In this document: positions 47,001 to 55,885 of the stretch, one piece after another
How the letters are laid out: each line of letters starts with the position of its first letter
Position numbering within the stretch: the stretch's first letter is position 1
Assembly (NCBI GenBank): GCA_025774805.1
Contig: JALGZR010000025.1
Span: forward strand, 15,213 to 79,212
Direction of reading: 5' to 3'
From: a bacterium
Lineage (GTDB): Bacteria > ARS69
Length of the DNA: 64,000 nt
Notes under the pieces: generated by a model
Database searches by the model: none
Seen by the model: the letters and a program-made list of their open reading frames with translations, nothing else
What the model was told of the DNA's origin: nothing
Translations under genes and position numbers: made by a program

Positions 47001-47595
47001 CGGTCCGTTCCGTCTCCTCACCGGGATCGTCGAAGTCGATCGCGTCGATGTCGCAGACCGCCATGCATCGGTCGCAGACCAGGATCTTGTCGTTGAGACA
47101 CAGGTCCCGATCGATGGCGTAGGTGGCGGGAACCGACTGAGGGAAGGGGCGGTAGATCGCTTTCCGGGCTTTGAGCCCGAGATCGAACTCGTTTCCCGAC
47201 ACCTGGGGACATGCGTCGACGCAGAGACCACACCCGGTACAGAGGTCTTCCCGCACGTAGCGCGGGTGCCGGCGTACGCGAACCCGAAAACGTCCGGGCT
47301 CTCCTTCGCAGCCCACGACCTCGGCGTTGCTCAGGACCTCGATCAACGGATGCCGACCGGCATCCAGGGCCTTGGGCCCCAGGATTCAGATCGAACAGTC
47401 CATGGTGGGGAACGTCTTGTCGAGCTGGGCCATGCGCCCGCCCAACGACGGAGACTTCTCCACCAGAGTCACCGGGATACGGGCGTTCGCCAGATCCAGA
47501 GCCGCCTGGATGCCCGCGATTCCGCCCCCGATGACGAGGGCCCTGGTCTCGCTCGCCGGATGGGTCGAGCTCTCCCCTCCTTTTCCGGCGACCAT
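44050..47595 (-). CDS. hdrA: HdrA-HdrA-MvhD fusion, probable selenoprotein (in-frame TGA at codon 70)
   Basis: 1182 codons from the ATG at 47595 (GGAGG five bases upstream; a TTG five codons earlier is the alternative). The first HdrA domain has FAD site VIGGGIAGI, then [34 protein letters not shown]. HdrA proteins have Cys or Sec at this exact place. A [4Fe-4S] pair follows ([12 protein letters not shown] and further Cys). The second HdrA domain ([20 protein letters not shown]) starts near residue 600 and lacks the Cys/Sec loop. Two ferredoxin motifs ([24 protein letters not shown]) lead into MvhD ([24 protein letters not shown]). HdrA bifurcates electrons through FAD in methanogens. If TGA is read as stop, only a 69-residue peptide is made. 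Confidence 0.88.
47348..47388 (-). promoter_or_regulatory. candidate bacterial SECIS element
   Basis: On the minus strand the TGA (47388-47386) is followed after 20 bases by a perfect 7-bp stem, GGATGCC and GGCATCC, with a GGTC loop (27 bases from TGA to loop). Bacterial SECIS hairpins have a small apical loop with G in the first two positions, 16-37 bases after UGA, and E. coli fdhF has GGUC-like loop bases. The hairpin is inside the coding frame, as required in bacteria. Confidence 0.75.
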
Positions 47596-47596
47596 G

Positions 47597-48220
47597 TCAC
47601 CCTCCTCCAAGGGTGCGGCCGGCCGCGGACCGGGCGGGTTCCCGCCCGTCCGACAACCATGGCCGCGTCCACGGTTCTCGGTCTCGTTGCTCCTGCTGAT
47701 AGTGATCCCAGCCGGCGTCGAAGGCCTTCCGATTCAACTCCACCGTTCCGGCCGGAACGGAGGCTTCCACCGCCGCGCGCATCTGTCCACGCGTGACGAA
47801 TCCCGTGACCGCCGCGAAGAACCCCAGCATCACGATGTTCTGTACGATGGTGCGCCCGAGGTTCTCGGCGATGCGCGTGGACGGGACCCCGAACTTCGTG
47901 CGCGTCTCTCCCGCCGGATCTACGAGGTCCTGCTCGTAGACCAGGATTCCGTCCGAGCGGAGCTCGTGCCGGTACTTGTCGTACCCCTCCGCCGACATGG
48001 CCACGAGCACGTGGGGACGACGCGCGTACGGGTACAGGATCTCGTCCTCGCTCAGGACCAGCGTGGCGCTGCACGAGGACCCCCGGGCCTCGGGACCGAA
48101 GCTCTGGATCATCGTGGCCTGGTGCCCGGCCTCGATCGCGTAGGCGCGCCCGACGACGTAGCCGCACATGACGACGCCCTGTCCGCCGAAGCCGGTGATC
48201 CGAATCTCAGTCCGGGGCAC
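47597..48220 (-). CDS. korC: 2-oxoacid:ferredoxin oxidoreductase gamma subunit (KorC-like)
   Basis: 207 residues with a GTG start that overlaps the korB end by 14 bp. The gamma domain signature is [17 protein letters not shown] at the start, then [13 protein letters not shown] and the [18 protein letters not shown] segment. Residues 170-207 are a polar tail not usually conserved. In Kor enzymes the gamma part helps close the CoA site of the alpha-beta core. One base separates its stop from the hdrA ATG. Confidence 0.88.
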   Translation of the reverse strand: MPRTEIRITGFGGQGVVMCGYVVGRAYAIEAGHQATMIQSFGPEARGSSCSATLVLSEDEILYPYARRPHVLVAMSAEGYDKYRHELRSDGILVYEQDLVDPAGETRTKFGVPSTRIAENLGRTIVQNIVMLGFFAAVTGFVTRGQMRAAVEASVPAGTVELNRKAFDAGWDHYQQEQRDREPWTRPWLSDGREPARSAAGRTLGGG

Positions 48221-49109
48221 GGATCCATCCTCCCTCTTCGGACATGGGAACGTACTTGTCTCCGAGAACGCGTCCGTAGTGATCGTGCATCATGTCGAGG
48301 AACGTGGGCCGCTCCTCGTCCACGAACTTGCCGCAGACGATCGGACCCTGGAAGTCGATGTCCATGTTCCGTGTGTCGGCGCCGTGTCGGATCTCCGAGT
48401 TCTCGTAGTAGTACTGCAGCAGGTCGTACCCCGAGCCCAGCTTGTTGAGCCGCGCGTAGAGGGTGGAGCAGGGGGCGATGACCTCGACGAAGCGGAAACC
48501 CTTGCGTTGGATGGCCTCCTGGAACGACTTCGTGAGTCGTCGCACGTGGAGACAGGTCCAGCGCGCCACGTACGTGGCCCCCGAGCTCGCGGCGAGATAA
48601 GGCAGGCTGAACGGCCGCTCGAAGTTTCCGAACGGCATCGTGGACGAGCGGGCGTTCACCGGCGTCGTCGGCGCGTTCTGTCCGCCCGTCATTCCGTAGA
48701 TGAAGTTGTTCACCAGGACGATCAGGAGATCCATGTTGCGGCGCGCGGCGTGAATGAAGTGGTTGCCGCCGATACCGACCAGATCGCCGTCGCCCGAGAA
48801 CACGGTCACCAGGAGCTCCGGCCGCCCGAGCTTGAGCCCGGTGGCGAAGGGGACGGCACGGCCGTGGGTGGAGTGAAAGCCGTCGAGCTTCATGTAACCG
48901 GCCACGCGACCGGTGCAGCCGATGCCCGAGCAGACCGCCACCTTGTCCAGATCGGTTCCGGTCCGCTCGAGCGCGGCGGCGAAGCACTTCACGACCGTGC
49001 CGATGCCGCACGTCGGACACCAGATGTGCGGCATCCGGTCCATCCGCACGTAGGGGGAGATGGGGTGCGCTTCCGGGCGCGTCTCGGCCGTCTGTCTCGC
49101 TTCGCTCAT
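48207..49109 (-). CDS. korB: 2-oxoacid:ferredoxin oxidoreductase beta subunit (KorB-like)
   Basis: 300 residues from MSEARQTA at 49109; ATGA overlap with korA. The TPP-binding subunit motifs are present: WCPTCGIGTVVKCF (first cluster Cys pair), CSGIGCTGR, TVFSGDGDLVGIGGNHFIHAARRN split around the GDGD TPP motif, and NNFIYGMTGGQNAPTTP. KorB binds thiamine diphosphate and a [4Fe-4S] cluster. Sequence style fits 2-oxoglutarate (Kor) rather than pyruvate enzymes, but the substrate is inferred from the subunit layout. Confidence 0.9.
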   Translation of the reverse strand: MSEARQTAETRPEAHPISPYVRMDRMPHIWCPTCGIGTVVKCFAAALERTGTDLDKVAVCSGIGCTGRVAGYMKLDGFHSTHGRAVPFATGLKLGRPELLVTVFSGDGDLVGIGGNHFIHAARRNMDLLIVLVNNFIYGMTGGQNAPTTPVNARSSTMPFGNFERPFSLPYLAASSGATYVARWTCLHVRRLTKSFQEAIQRKGFRFVEVIAPCSTLYARLNKLGSGYDLLQYYYENSEIRHGADTRNMDIDFQGPIVCGKFVDEERPTFLDMMHDHYGRVLGDKYVPMSEEGGWIRAPD

Positions 49110-50263
49110 GCCGCCGCCCTCACGATTGCCCGGCGGATCGCCTCCGGGTCGTGGACGCCGCCGCCCGCGTGCGAAACGAGAACGACCGGAGCGCGACCGG
49201 CCGCGCAGCGCTCCACCTCGAGCGACATCTGGCCCAGGTTGATCTCCGGAACGACGAACGCCTTCAGGTTCCCGGCCAGCTCCCGCACCCGCTTCTCCGG
49301 GAACGGCCACACGACGATGAGCCGCAGTACACCCACCTTCACCCCGTCCTCCCGGGCCAATCGGATTCCCATGCGGGCGACGCGCGCGGTGATGCCGTAC
49401 GTCACCACCACGACATCCGCCCCCTCGGTGTCCTCCTCTTCGAAGCGGATGATCTTGTTCGCGTTCCCGCGGATCTTCTGGACGATTCGCGTGACGTTGT
49501 CCTGCTGGCACTCCTCGCTCATCACGGGGTATCCGCGCTCATCGTGCGTGAGTCCGGTCGTGTGGAACCGGTACCCGTCTCCGGCGCGGGCGAACTCGGG
49601 AATCTCCATTCCGTTCGTCCCGTACGGCACGAACTCCTCGGGCGGGACGCGCGTGAGCTTCCGGGGAATGATGTCGATCTCGTCCGCGTCGGGAATCACC
49701 ACCTTCTCCGTCATGTGGCCCACGCACTCGTCCATCATCAAGAGGACCGGAGTGCGGTACAGCTCGGACAGATTGAACGCGTCGATCGTCTGGTCGAAGG
49801 CCTCCTGCGGGGAGCGCGGGCAGAGGGCGATGACCTCATAGTCCCCGTGCGATCCCCATCGCGCCTGCATCATGTCCGCCTGTCCGACCATCGTCGGCAG
49901 TCCGGTGGAGGGACCGCCGCGCTGCACGTTGACCACGACGCAGGGCGTCTCCATCATCGCGCCGAGCCCGAGGTTCTCCATCATCAGGCTGAAGCCGGGT
50001 CCGCTCGTGACCGTCATGCTCTTCGTACCGGTCCACGAGGCGCCCACGACGGCCGCCATGCTGGCAAGCTCGTCCTCCATCTGGATGAACGTGCCGCCCA
50101 TCGTCGGAAAGCGGCGACTGATGCGCTCGACGACCTCCGTGGAGGGGGTGATGGGATAGCCGGCCACGAAGCGGCAACCGGCGGCCATGGCCCCTTCGGC
50201 GCACGCGAAATCGCCGTCCAGGTAGTGAGCTCCCGTCAATACTCCGGATGGATCCGCCTTCAT
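49106..50263 (-). CDS. korA: 2-oxoacid:ferredoxin oxidoreductase alpha subunit (KorA-like)
   Basis: 385 residues. The alpha subunit pattern: DGDFACAEGAMAAGCRFVAGYPITPSTE is the pyrimidine-binding domain start (given here in part), followed by QMEDELASMAAVVGASW with the TPP-activating Glu, TSGPGFSLMMENLG, and the C-terminal domain (GADVVVVTYG, VLRLIVVWPFP). It has no fused gamma domain, as the gamma is a separate gene. Together korDABC encode an enzyme that interconverts a 2-oxoacid with acyl-CoA, CO2 and reduced ferredoxin. Stop 16 bp after korD. Confidence 0.9.
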   Translation of the reverse strand: MKADPSGVLTGAHYLDGDFACAEGAMAAGCRFVAGYPITPSTEVVERISRRFPTMGGTFIQMEDELASMAAVVGASWTGTKSMTVTSGPGFSLMMENLGLGAMMETPCVVVNVQRGGPSTGLPTMVGQADMMQARWGSHGDYEVIALCPRSPQEAFDQTIDAFNLSELYRTPVLLMMDECVGHMTEKVVIPDADEIDIIPRKLTRVPPEEFVPYGTNGMEIPEFARAGDGYRFHTTGLTHDERGYPVMSEECQQDNVTRIVQKIRGNANKIIRFEEEDTEGADVVVVTYGITARVARMGIRLAREDGVKVGVLRLIVVWPFPEKRVRELAGNLKAFVVPEINLGQMSLEVERCAAGRAPVVLVSHAGGGVHDPEAIRRAIVRAAA

Positions 50264-50282
50264 CGAGTGCCTGCCCTCCTCC

Positions 50283-50591
50283 TCACGCGGCGCCGGCGGC
50301 CCGCGGCGGGGACGAACCGTCCGTCGACTCCGACTCCTCCACCGGCACGCAGAAGATGGCGAAGTCCGGACAGATCATCTCGCAGAGGCCACAGTTGACG
50401 CAGTCCGCCTCCTTGAGCGCTTCCGGAGGGTGATAGCCCTTCCGGTTGAACTTCTCCGACATCACGAGCACGTCCTTCGGACAGTACTCGACGCAAAACG
50501 CGCACCCCTTGCATCGTTCGACGAGAATGAGCACGCGTCCTCGCGGGACGACCACCTGATCGAGGTCGAGGGGATTGCGCCAGGGTTTCAC
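50283..50591 (-). CDS. korD: KorD-type ferredoxin subunit, two [4Fe-4S]
   Basis: 102 residues with a GTG start and GAGAGGAAG upstream. Two ferredoxin motifs, [14 protein letters not shown] and [16 protein letters not shown], are separated by about 25 residues, as in delta subunits of 2-oxoacid:ferredoxin oxidoreductases. First gene of the seven-gene kor-hdr operon. It is the natural electron exit of Kor and thus the likely contact with HdrA or MvhD. Promoter candidate lies 265 bp upstream. Confidence 0.9.
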   Translation of the reverse strand: MKPWRNPLDLDQVVVPRGRVLILVERCKGCAFCVEYCPKDVLVMSEKFNRKGYHPPEALKEADCVNCGLCEMICPDFAIFCVPVEESESTDGSSPPRAAGAA

Positions 50592-51035
50592 GATCGCTTC
50601 CTCTCGAGAGATATCGGCCGCTCGGGGCGGACGGAGAGGCGCGTCCTCGGCACGGAACGGACGAGCGGCGTTCGATGAGGAAGTGCGCGGACGGAGGCGA
50701 GGACGGCAGGGAAAGGGGAGGGAATAGGGGGGAGGCGTGGGAGGGGGGGGGAGGCCCGATCTCGCCCGTCGACCCGATCGGTTACCCGCGGGCCTTGCCG
50801 TGATTCGGGGAGACCACTGACTCGGACCATGGGCCGACCTGCCTCATATCGAGTCCGCTAAGTATGTTAGCCCTGCCGGGCGGTCGCATCAAGGGCGCCA
50901 CGGGACGAGAAGAGTCGATTGTCCCACTAAAATGGTCGGGATCCCTCGCCGGGGTCTCGATCCCCACCCCGACCGATCCCCCCCAAGAGCCGAAACGGCC
51001 CGCGCGGCCAATCTCACCCGGAGGGGAGAGCAGAC
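50592..51035. other. 444-bp divergent regulatory region between korD and the C25 gene
   Basis: Contains the kor promoter (50864-50892) and an extremely G-rich plus-strand tract (50706-50753, GGGG-AGGG-GGGGGG-GGG-G9). On the plus strand TAAAAT (50928-50933) may be a -10 for the C25 gene. The kor leader would be about 265 bases and is C-rich; no known riboswitch was recognised by eye. Confidence 0.4.
50864..50892 (-). promoter_or_regulatory. sigma-70-type promoter of the kor-hdr operon
   Basis: Minus-strand TTGATG (50892-50887), a 17-base spacer, and TAACAT (50869-50864). Both boxes match four of six consensus bases with ideal spacing. Confidence 0.45.
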
Positions 51036-54000
51036 ATGCGCCCGGTGAAAGGTCGATCCCGAGACTTCCTTCTCGGCACCCTTCTCCACCTCGCCGTCCC
51101 CGTCGCCGGCGCGGCGGAGTACCTCGATCATCCCGTCGCGTTCGGTCGCGGCGATCTCGTTCTCTCCTCTTCGGGCGGGTACGACGTCGTCCGCCTGGCG
51201 GGATCGGATCTCACTCAGGTGTCCGGCGAGCCGGAGGTCCCCGTCCACCTGATGCACCTCGCGATTCCCGGCGACGCCGCCGTGGAATCGGTGGAGCTGG
51301 TGGACGCCGAGTGGACCGTGATCCCGGGGACGTACCGGGTCCGACCGGTGCAGGAGCCCTTCGTCCTGTCCCACGAGGTGCTCGGTCTCCCCGGGCCCAC
51401 GAAGACGGGCCCGATCGCCGCGATCTACGAGTCCGCCGGCGCGTACCCCGCGAAGGCCGTCGAGCACGCGGGCTCGGGCTACCTCGCGGGGGTGCATGTG
51501 GCCGGTCTTCGCATCCACCCCGTGCGGTACGTGCCCCTCGAGGGATCCCTCGCCCTCTGCGAACGGGCCGTCCTCCGCGTGCACTATCGGACCGAGGCCT
51601 CCGATGCGCCCTTCCGACCGGCCGGGGAGCTGCGGGAGCACGGGATGCGAAGGCTCGCGAGGCGTCTCGTCGCCAATCCGGAGGCTCTCGCTCACACCGC
51701 CGTCAAGATGGTGAGACCGAGCCGAATGCTCCGGACCGAGGAGCAGTACGACTACCTCCTGATCTGTCCCGAGGAATTCGTTCCGTACTTCACCCCCCTC
51801 GCGGACTGGAAGACGCAGAAGGGGGTGAAGACGAAGATCCTGACGATCGAGGACATCGACGGATCGTACCCGGGGATCGAGCCGGCGGCGGCGCGCGTCC
51901 GTCAGGCCGTGATCGACGCCTACGCGAACTGGGGGATCGCGTACGTGCTTCTAGGCGGCGACACGAACAAGGTCCCCTCCCGCCACTGCTTCGCCATGGC
52001 GAGCGGCATGATGGGGGGGAACGTGGACCAGATCCACGCCGATCTCTACTTCTCCGATCTGGACGGCGACTGGAACGCGAACGGGATCGAACCGTACGGG
52101 GAGGTTGCCGACGAGGTGGATCTCTATGCGGACGTGATCGTGGGTCGCTTCTCGGCCCGGAACACGAACCAGGCCACGAAGCTGACCACGAAGCAGCTCA
52201 CATACGAGAGGAATCCCCCGACCGACTACGAGACCGAGATGCTCATGACCGGCGAGATCCTCTGGCAGAATCCGTACACCGATTCCCGCATCAGTCTCGA
52301 CTGGGTGGACGAGATGTTCATTCCGTCTCGGTTCGATCCGATCGAGAAGCTCTACGAATCGCTCGGCAACGAGTCGGTGTCATCCGTGACGTCCGCCCTC
52401 AACTCGGGGAAGAGCTTCTGGCTCCACGACGGACACGGCAACTACGAACTCATGTCCGTGGGGATCGGAAACCTCTACTTTGAGAACATGACGGGCCTCA
52501 CGAACGGGCCCCGCTACTCGATCTGCTACTCCGTCGCCTGTCTCTCCGCCGGGTTCGATTGGTGGAGCTGTATCGCCGAGGGCTTCGTGCGGAATCAGGA
52601 CGGCGGCGGCGTCGCGTACGTCGGCAACAACCGCTACGGATGGGGAAGCCCCGGCAATCCCAAGTACGGTTACTCGGACCGGCTGCAGCACAAGTTCTTC
52701 GAGACGGTGTTCGTGGACGGGGAGAAGGGGGTCGGGAAAGCCCTGGCGCTCGTGAAGGCCCACTATGCGCCCCAGTCGCAGTCGGAGAACGTCTACCGCT
52801 GGCATCAGTACTCGGTCAACCTGCTCGGCGATCCCGAGTTCGAGGCGTGGACGGACACGCCCACCCCGCTGACCGTGCTCCATCCGGCCAGCCATCCGCA
52901 CGGGGGGGGATCGTTCACCGTCACGGTCGCCCACGGAAGCCAGCCCGTCGAAGACGCCCTCGTCTGCGTGACGGACCTTTCGGCCCTCACCGACGTCCAT
53001 GCCGCGGGACGGACGGACGCCACCGGACAGGTCCACCTCGCTGTCGATCCGGTCACCGTCGATCCGCTCCATGTGACGGTGACCGCCCCCGACCACCTCC
53101 CGTACCAGGGGCTCTGCACGGTTCTTCCCTCCGGTCCGTACGCCACGCTCGAGGAGTGCCTTCTCGTCGACGTCCCCGGGGGAAACGGGAACGGCCTCCT
53201 CAATCGGGGAGAGACGGTCAACCTCGCGTTGACCCTGCACAACCCGGGGACGGAGACGGCCGAGTTCGTCACCGGGATCCTCCGCACGACGGATCATCTC
53301 GTCGACGTCCTCGACAGCACCGTCACGTTCGGGGACATCCCCGCGGGAGAGAGCGCGGCCGGGACCGGTGACCTCTGCTTCCGTCTCGACCCGTCCGCCC
53401 CGGGAGGACGGATCTGCCAGTTTGAGCTCGAGATCAACGCGGTCTCCGGAGGCCCCTGGAGCGCGATCATCCCGCTGCCCGTCGCCGCCCCGCAGGTGGA
53501 GCACGCACTTCTCGCCGTGAACGACGACGGAGGAGGCAACGGCAACCGACGCGTGGAGCCGGGCGAGATCTTCGACCTCGCCGTCGTCTTCCGAAACGAG
53601 GGGACCGACCTCGCGCCGGCGACGATCGCCCGGGTCTCGACCGCAAGCTCGTTCGTCTCCTTCAGCGACTCCACGGCCGATCTGGGCGACCTGCCGGTGG
53701 GAGGCGTGGGAACGGCCCTCTTCACCGGAAGCGTGAGCCCCGGCTGTCCGGATCCGGAGTTCATCACTCTCCGGTTCGATCTGGAGACGTCGGACAGGTA
53801 CACGTTCACCGAGAGCACGCTCTTCGTGATCGGTACGACGGGCTTCGAAGACGACATGGAAGGGGGGGGAGGCAACTGGACGCACGGCGGCGCGAACGAC
53901 CTTTGGCACCTGACCTCGGTTCGGACCCACTCGGGGACGGCCTCCTGGTACTGCGGCCGGCAGGACACCAGTCGGTACGAGCCGGACATGAACGCGCACC

Positions 54001-54644
54001 TGGAGAGCCCGGTGGTGACCCTGGCCCCGTCGCCTCAGCTGACCTTCTGGCTCTGGCACGATGTGGCCACGTACGGCGTGGACGGGCTCTACGTGGTCCT
54101 GCAGGAGGGCGTGTCCTCCGACACCCTCGACTTCATCGCGTCCGGCGGAGCACTGCCCCACCTCACGATCGGGAGCGAATGGCTCCAGTTCCACTACGAT
54201 CTCGGCTTCTTCGGCTACGAGGCGGGCGACGCGGTCCGGCTCTCCTTCATCTTCATCAGCGACGAGGACGACGACGTCGGCGAGGGCTACTACCTGGACG
54301 ACGTGATCCTCACGGGGACACTCCCCCTGACCTCCACGGGGGTCGACGCCGCCCCGCAACCGGTCCGGATCACGAGCCTGCACGGGAGCGTGCCGAATCC
54401 GTTCCGACCCCGAACGACGGTTCGCTTCTCGCTCGCGGAGCGGGGACCGGCGCGGCTCGCGGTATACGACGTGCAGGGTCGACTCGTTCGCGTGTTGACG
54501 AGCGGCGCCCTGCCCGCCGGTCGGCACGAGGCCCTCTGGGACGGCAGGAACTCCCACGGGACCTCCGTCTCGAGCGGCGTCTACTTCGTCCGGCTGGAGG
54601 TCGGTGCGTTCGAGGACACGAAGAAGGTGCTTCGCCTGAAGTGA
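51036..54644 (+). CDS. large gingipain-like C25 peptidase with FlgD-type C-terminal domain
   Basis: 1202 residues. Ribosome site GGAGGGGAG. A short signal peptide precedes a propeptide (to about 230). The C25 peptidase fold follows (YDYLLICPEEFVPYF, WGIAYVLLGGDTNKVPSRH, VIVGRFSARN), with catalytic His in WLHDGHGNYE and Cys in CYSVACLSAGFD. Four or five Ig-like/CARDB-type beta domains follow (GGNGNGLLNRGETVNLALTL and a second copy GGGNGNRRVEPGEIFDLAVV), then a MAM or concanavalin-like segment (TSWYCGRQ-like SWYCGRQDTSRY), and the FlgD tail (VPNPFRPRTTVRFS ... SGVYFVRLEVG). An extracellular, probably surface-attached protease. Confidence 0.9.
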   Translation: MRPVKGRSRDFLLGTLLHLAVPVAGAAEYLDHPVAFGRGDLVLSSSGGYDVVRLAGSDLTQVSGEPEVPVHLMHLAIPGDAAVESVELVDAEWTVIPGTYRVRPVQEPFVLSHEVLGLPGPTKTGPIAAIYESAGAYPAKAVEHAGSGYLAGVHVAGLRIHPVRYVPLEGSLALCERAVLRVHYRTEASDAPFRPAGELREHGMRRLARRLVANPEALAHTAVKMVRPSRMLRTEEQYDYLLICPEEFVPYFTPLADWKTQKGVKTKILTIEDIDGSYPGIEPAAARVRQAVIDAYANWGIAYVLLGGDTNKVPSRHCFAMASGMMGGNVDQIHADLYFSDLDGDWNANGIEPYGEVADEVDLYADVIVGRFSARNTNQATKLTTKQLTYERNPPTDYETEMLMTGEILWQNPYTDSRISLDWVDEMFIPSRFDPIEKLYESLGNESVSSVTSALNSGKSFWLHDGHGNYELMSVGIGNLYFENMTGLTNGPRYSICYSVACLSAGFDWWSCIAEGFVRNQDGGGVAYVGNNRYGWGSPGNPKYGYSDRLQHKFFETVFVDGEKGVGKALALVKAHYAPQSQSENVYRWHQYSVNLLGDPEFEAWTDTPTPLTVLHPASHPHGGGSFTVTVAHGSQPVEDALVCVTDLSALTDVHAAGRTDATGQVHLAVDPVTVDPLHVTVTAPDHLPYQGLCTVLPSGPYATLEECLLVDVPGGNGNGLLNRGETVNLALTLHNPGTETAEFVTGILRTTDHLVDVLDSTVTFGDIPAGESAAGTGDLCFRLDPSAPGGRICQFELEINAVSGGPWSAIIPLPVAAPQVEHALLAVNDDGGGNGNRRVEPGEIFDLAVVFRNEGTDLAPATIARVSTASSFVSFSDSTADLGDLPVGGVGTALFTGSVSPGCPDPEFITLRFDLETSDRYTFTESTLFVIGTTGFEDDMEGGGGNWTHGGANDLWHLTSVRTHSGTASWYCGRQDTSRYEPDMNAHLESPVVTLAPSPQLTFWLWHDVATYGVDGLYVVLQEGVSSDTLDFIASGGALPHLTIGSEWLQFHYDLGFFGYEAGDAVRLSFIFISDEDDDVGEGYYLDDVILTGTLPLTSTGVDAAPQPVRITSLHGSVPNPFRPRTTVRFSLAERGPARLAVYDVQGRLVRVLTSGALPAGRHEALWDGRNSHGTSVSSGVYFVRLEVGAFEDTKKVLRLK

Positions 54645-54995
54645 GCGCCGTCGAACCGGGACCGGAGGGAGCGGGTCCGGCCCGCTCCCTCTCGTCCCCG
54701 GAGAATCCCCCCTCGTCCCCGAATCCGCCACGCTGATCCCCGCGCGTTTGGCGCCGTTCCGAACCTGGACTAGCGTGATCCTATAGGAACCCTAGGAAGT
54801 GATCCCGCACGCGTGACGGGCTGGTCGGCTTCGGATTCGGGCTGGCCGGCGGGGATCCGGTCCGCTCCCACGGAAGGGGAAGGAGACCCGGGGAAGATCT
54901 CCGTGGGTCTTCGTGGCGAGTGGGGGACCGACCGACCTCCCCGCTCCGGCCGGCCCATCTTCCTGGCCCGGTGAGAAACCCGGGCCGGATTCCCA
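54645..54995. other. 351-bp region between convergent genes
   Basis: It holds the terminator at 54665-54691 and otherwise no recognisable gene, RNA or repeat. A run of frame-open but non-conserved codons on the minus strand runs through it. Confidence 0.4.
54665..54691 (+). terminator. hairpin terminator of the C25 gene
   Basis: Perfect 11-bp stem, GAGGGAGCGGG and CCCGCTCCCTC, 5-base loop, 20 bp after the stop codon. Confidence 0.75.
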
Positions 54996-55325
54996 CTACG
55001 GCTTCTTCTCCGACACCGTCTTGAGGAACCAGCGCGGGTCCGTCGGTCGTCTTCCGCCGCCTCGCCGAAGCGGCTGCCGTACGAAGTAGACGTCCCAGAT
55101 CGAGTCGTCGTCCATGCGGAGCCGGTACCCGTGCCGCGCGACGTACTTTTCCCCGGACGCCGGTTCGGCCCGGACCTCCTTGGCCCTCTCCAAAACCTCG
55201 GCGATCCGGCGCTCTTCGCCCCGCCAGACGAAGCCTTCCGGAAGGCTCGGCTCCCCGCGGGCGAGGTCCTCGGTCGAAAACGTCCCCGCAAGCGGGATGA
55301 GGGCCTCGCTTACGAAGCGCTTCAT
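54996..55325 (-). CDS. conserved hypothetical protein, DUF6504-like
   Basis: 109 residues from MKRFVSEALIPL at 55325, overlapping the HD gene stop by ATGA. The second half (YVARHGYRLRMDDDSIWDVYFVRQ ... DPRWFLKTV) suggests the small DUF6504 family; this is from pattern memory only. No catalytic motif is seen. It is the last gene of an overlapping minus-strand cluster that starts at ispH. Confidence 0.55.
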   Translation of the reverse strand: MKRFVSEALIPLAGTFSTEDLARGEPSLPEGFVWRGEERRIAEVLERAKEVRAEPASGEKYVARHGYRLRMDDDSIWDVYFVRQPLRRGGGRRPTDPRWFLKTVSEKKP

Positions 55326-55885
55326 CCCGCGAGCTCCTTGATCCGCGCCAGCGTGCGCTCGAGCTCGTCGACGAACGGGTGGCTCCAGCCGTCGCGCAAC
55401 TCCCCGAGGATGGCCCCGTAGTACCACAGCGTCCCGTCGCGCCCTCCGCGAAAGCGGCTCCACGCCCCCTCCCCCTCGGTTCGCAGATCGGCTTCCAGGC
55501 AGCGCGCGTTGTGCAGCTTGTCGGCGACCGCCACGAGACGACAGTGCGCCGGCGCGGTCCGGAGTCGGGCCAGCCACGCCTCCTTGCGAGGGCGCCAGGG
55601 CGGCTTGGGCGTGACGTCGCTGTCCGTGCACGCGTCGACGATCCGCGCGACCGGCTCGCCGAACCGGCGGGCGATCTCGTCGCGGGTCCGCGCCCCCCCC
55701 GCGTCCTCCACCGCGTCGTGAAGCAGGGCGGCCACGATCTGGTCCTCGTCGCCCCCTCCCTCGGCCACCAGCGCCGCGACCGCGAGCAGGTGGGAGACGT
55801 AGGGAATCGGCCTGCTCTTGCGCGTCTGCCCCGCGTGGAGCCGCGTGGCCCAGACGAGCGCCTCCTCCAGACGTGAGGTCCTCAC
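55322..55885 (-). CDS. HD-domain (p)ppGpp-hydrolase-like protein
   Basis: 187 residues from the GTG at 55885 (GTGA overlap with the glycosyltransferase stop). HD metal motif: HAGQTRKSRPIPYVSHLLAV, then AALLHDAVEDAGG, and later VAVADKLHNARC. Order and spacing match small alarmone hydrolases and the hydrolase half of RelA/SpoT; no synthetase, TGS or ACT domain is present. It could hydrolyse (p)ppGpp or a related nucleotide in the cytosol. Confidence 0.82.
   Translation of the reverse strand: MRTSRLEEALVWATRLHAGQTRKSRPIPYVSHLLAVAALVAEGGGDEDQIVAALLHDAVEDAGGARTRDEIARRFGEPVARIVDACTDSDVTPKPPWRPRKEAWLARLRTAPAHCRLVAVADKLHNARCLEADLRTEGEGAWSRFRGGRDGTLWYYGAILGELRDGWSHPFVDELERTLARIKELAG

Noticed and set aside
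47386-47388. TGA in hdrA as a plain stop or frameshift
   Set aside because: The same frame continues with perfect HdrA sequence after one codon, and no indel is needed; only a Sec codon or a base error explains it.
47596-47610. TTG at 47610 as the hdrA start
   Set aside because: The ATG at 47595 has a better spaced GGAGG and avoids a longer overlap with korC.
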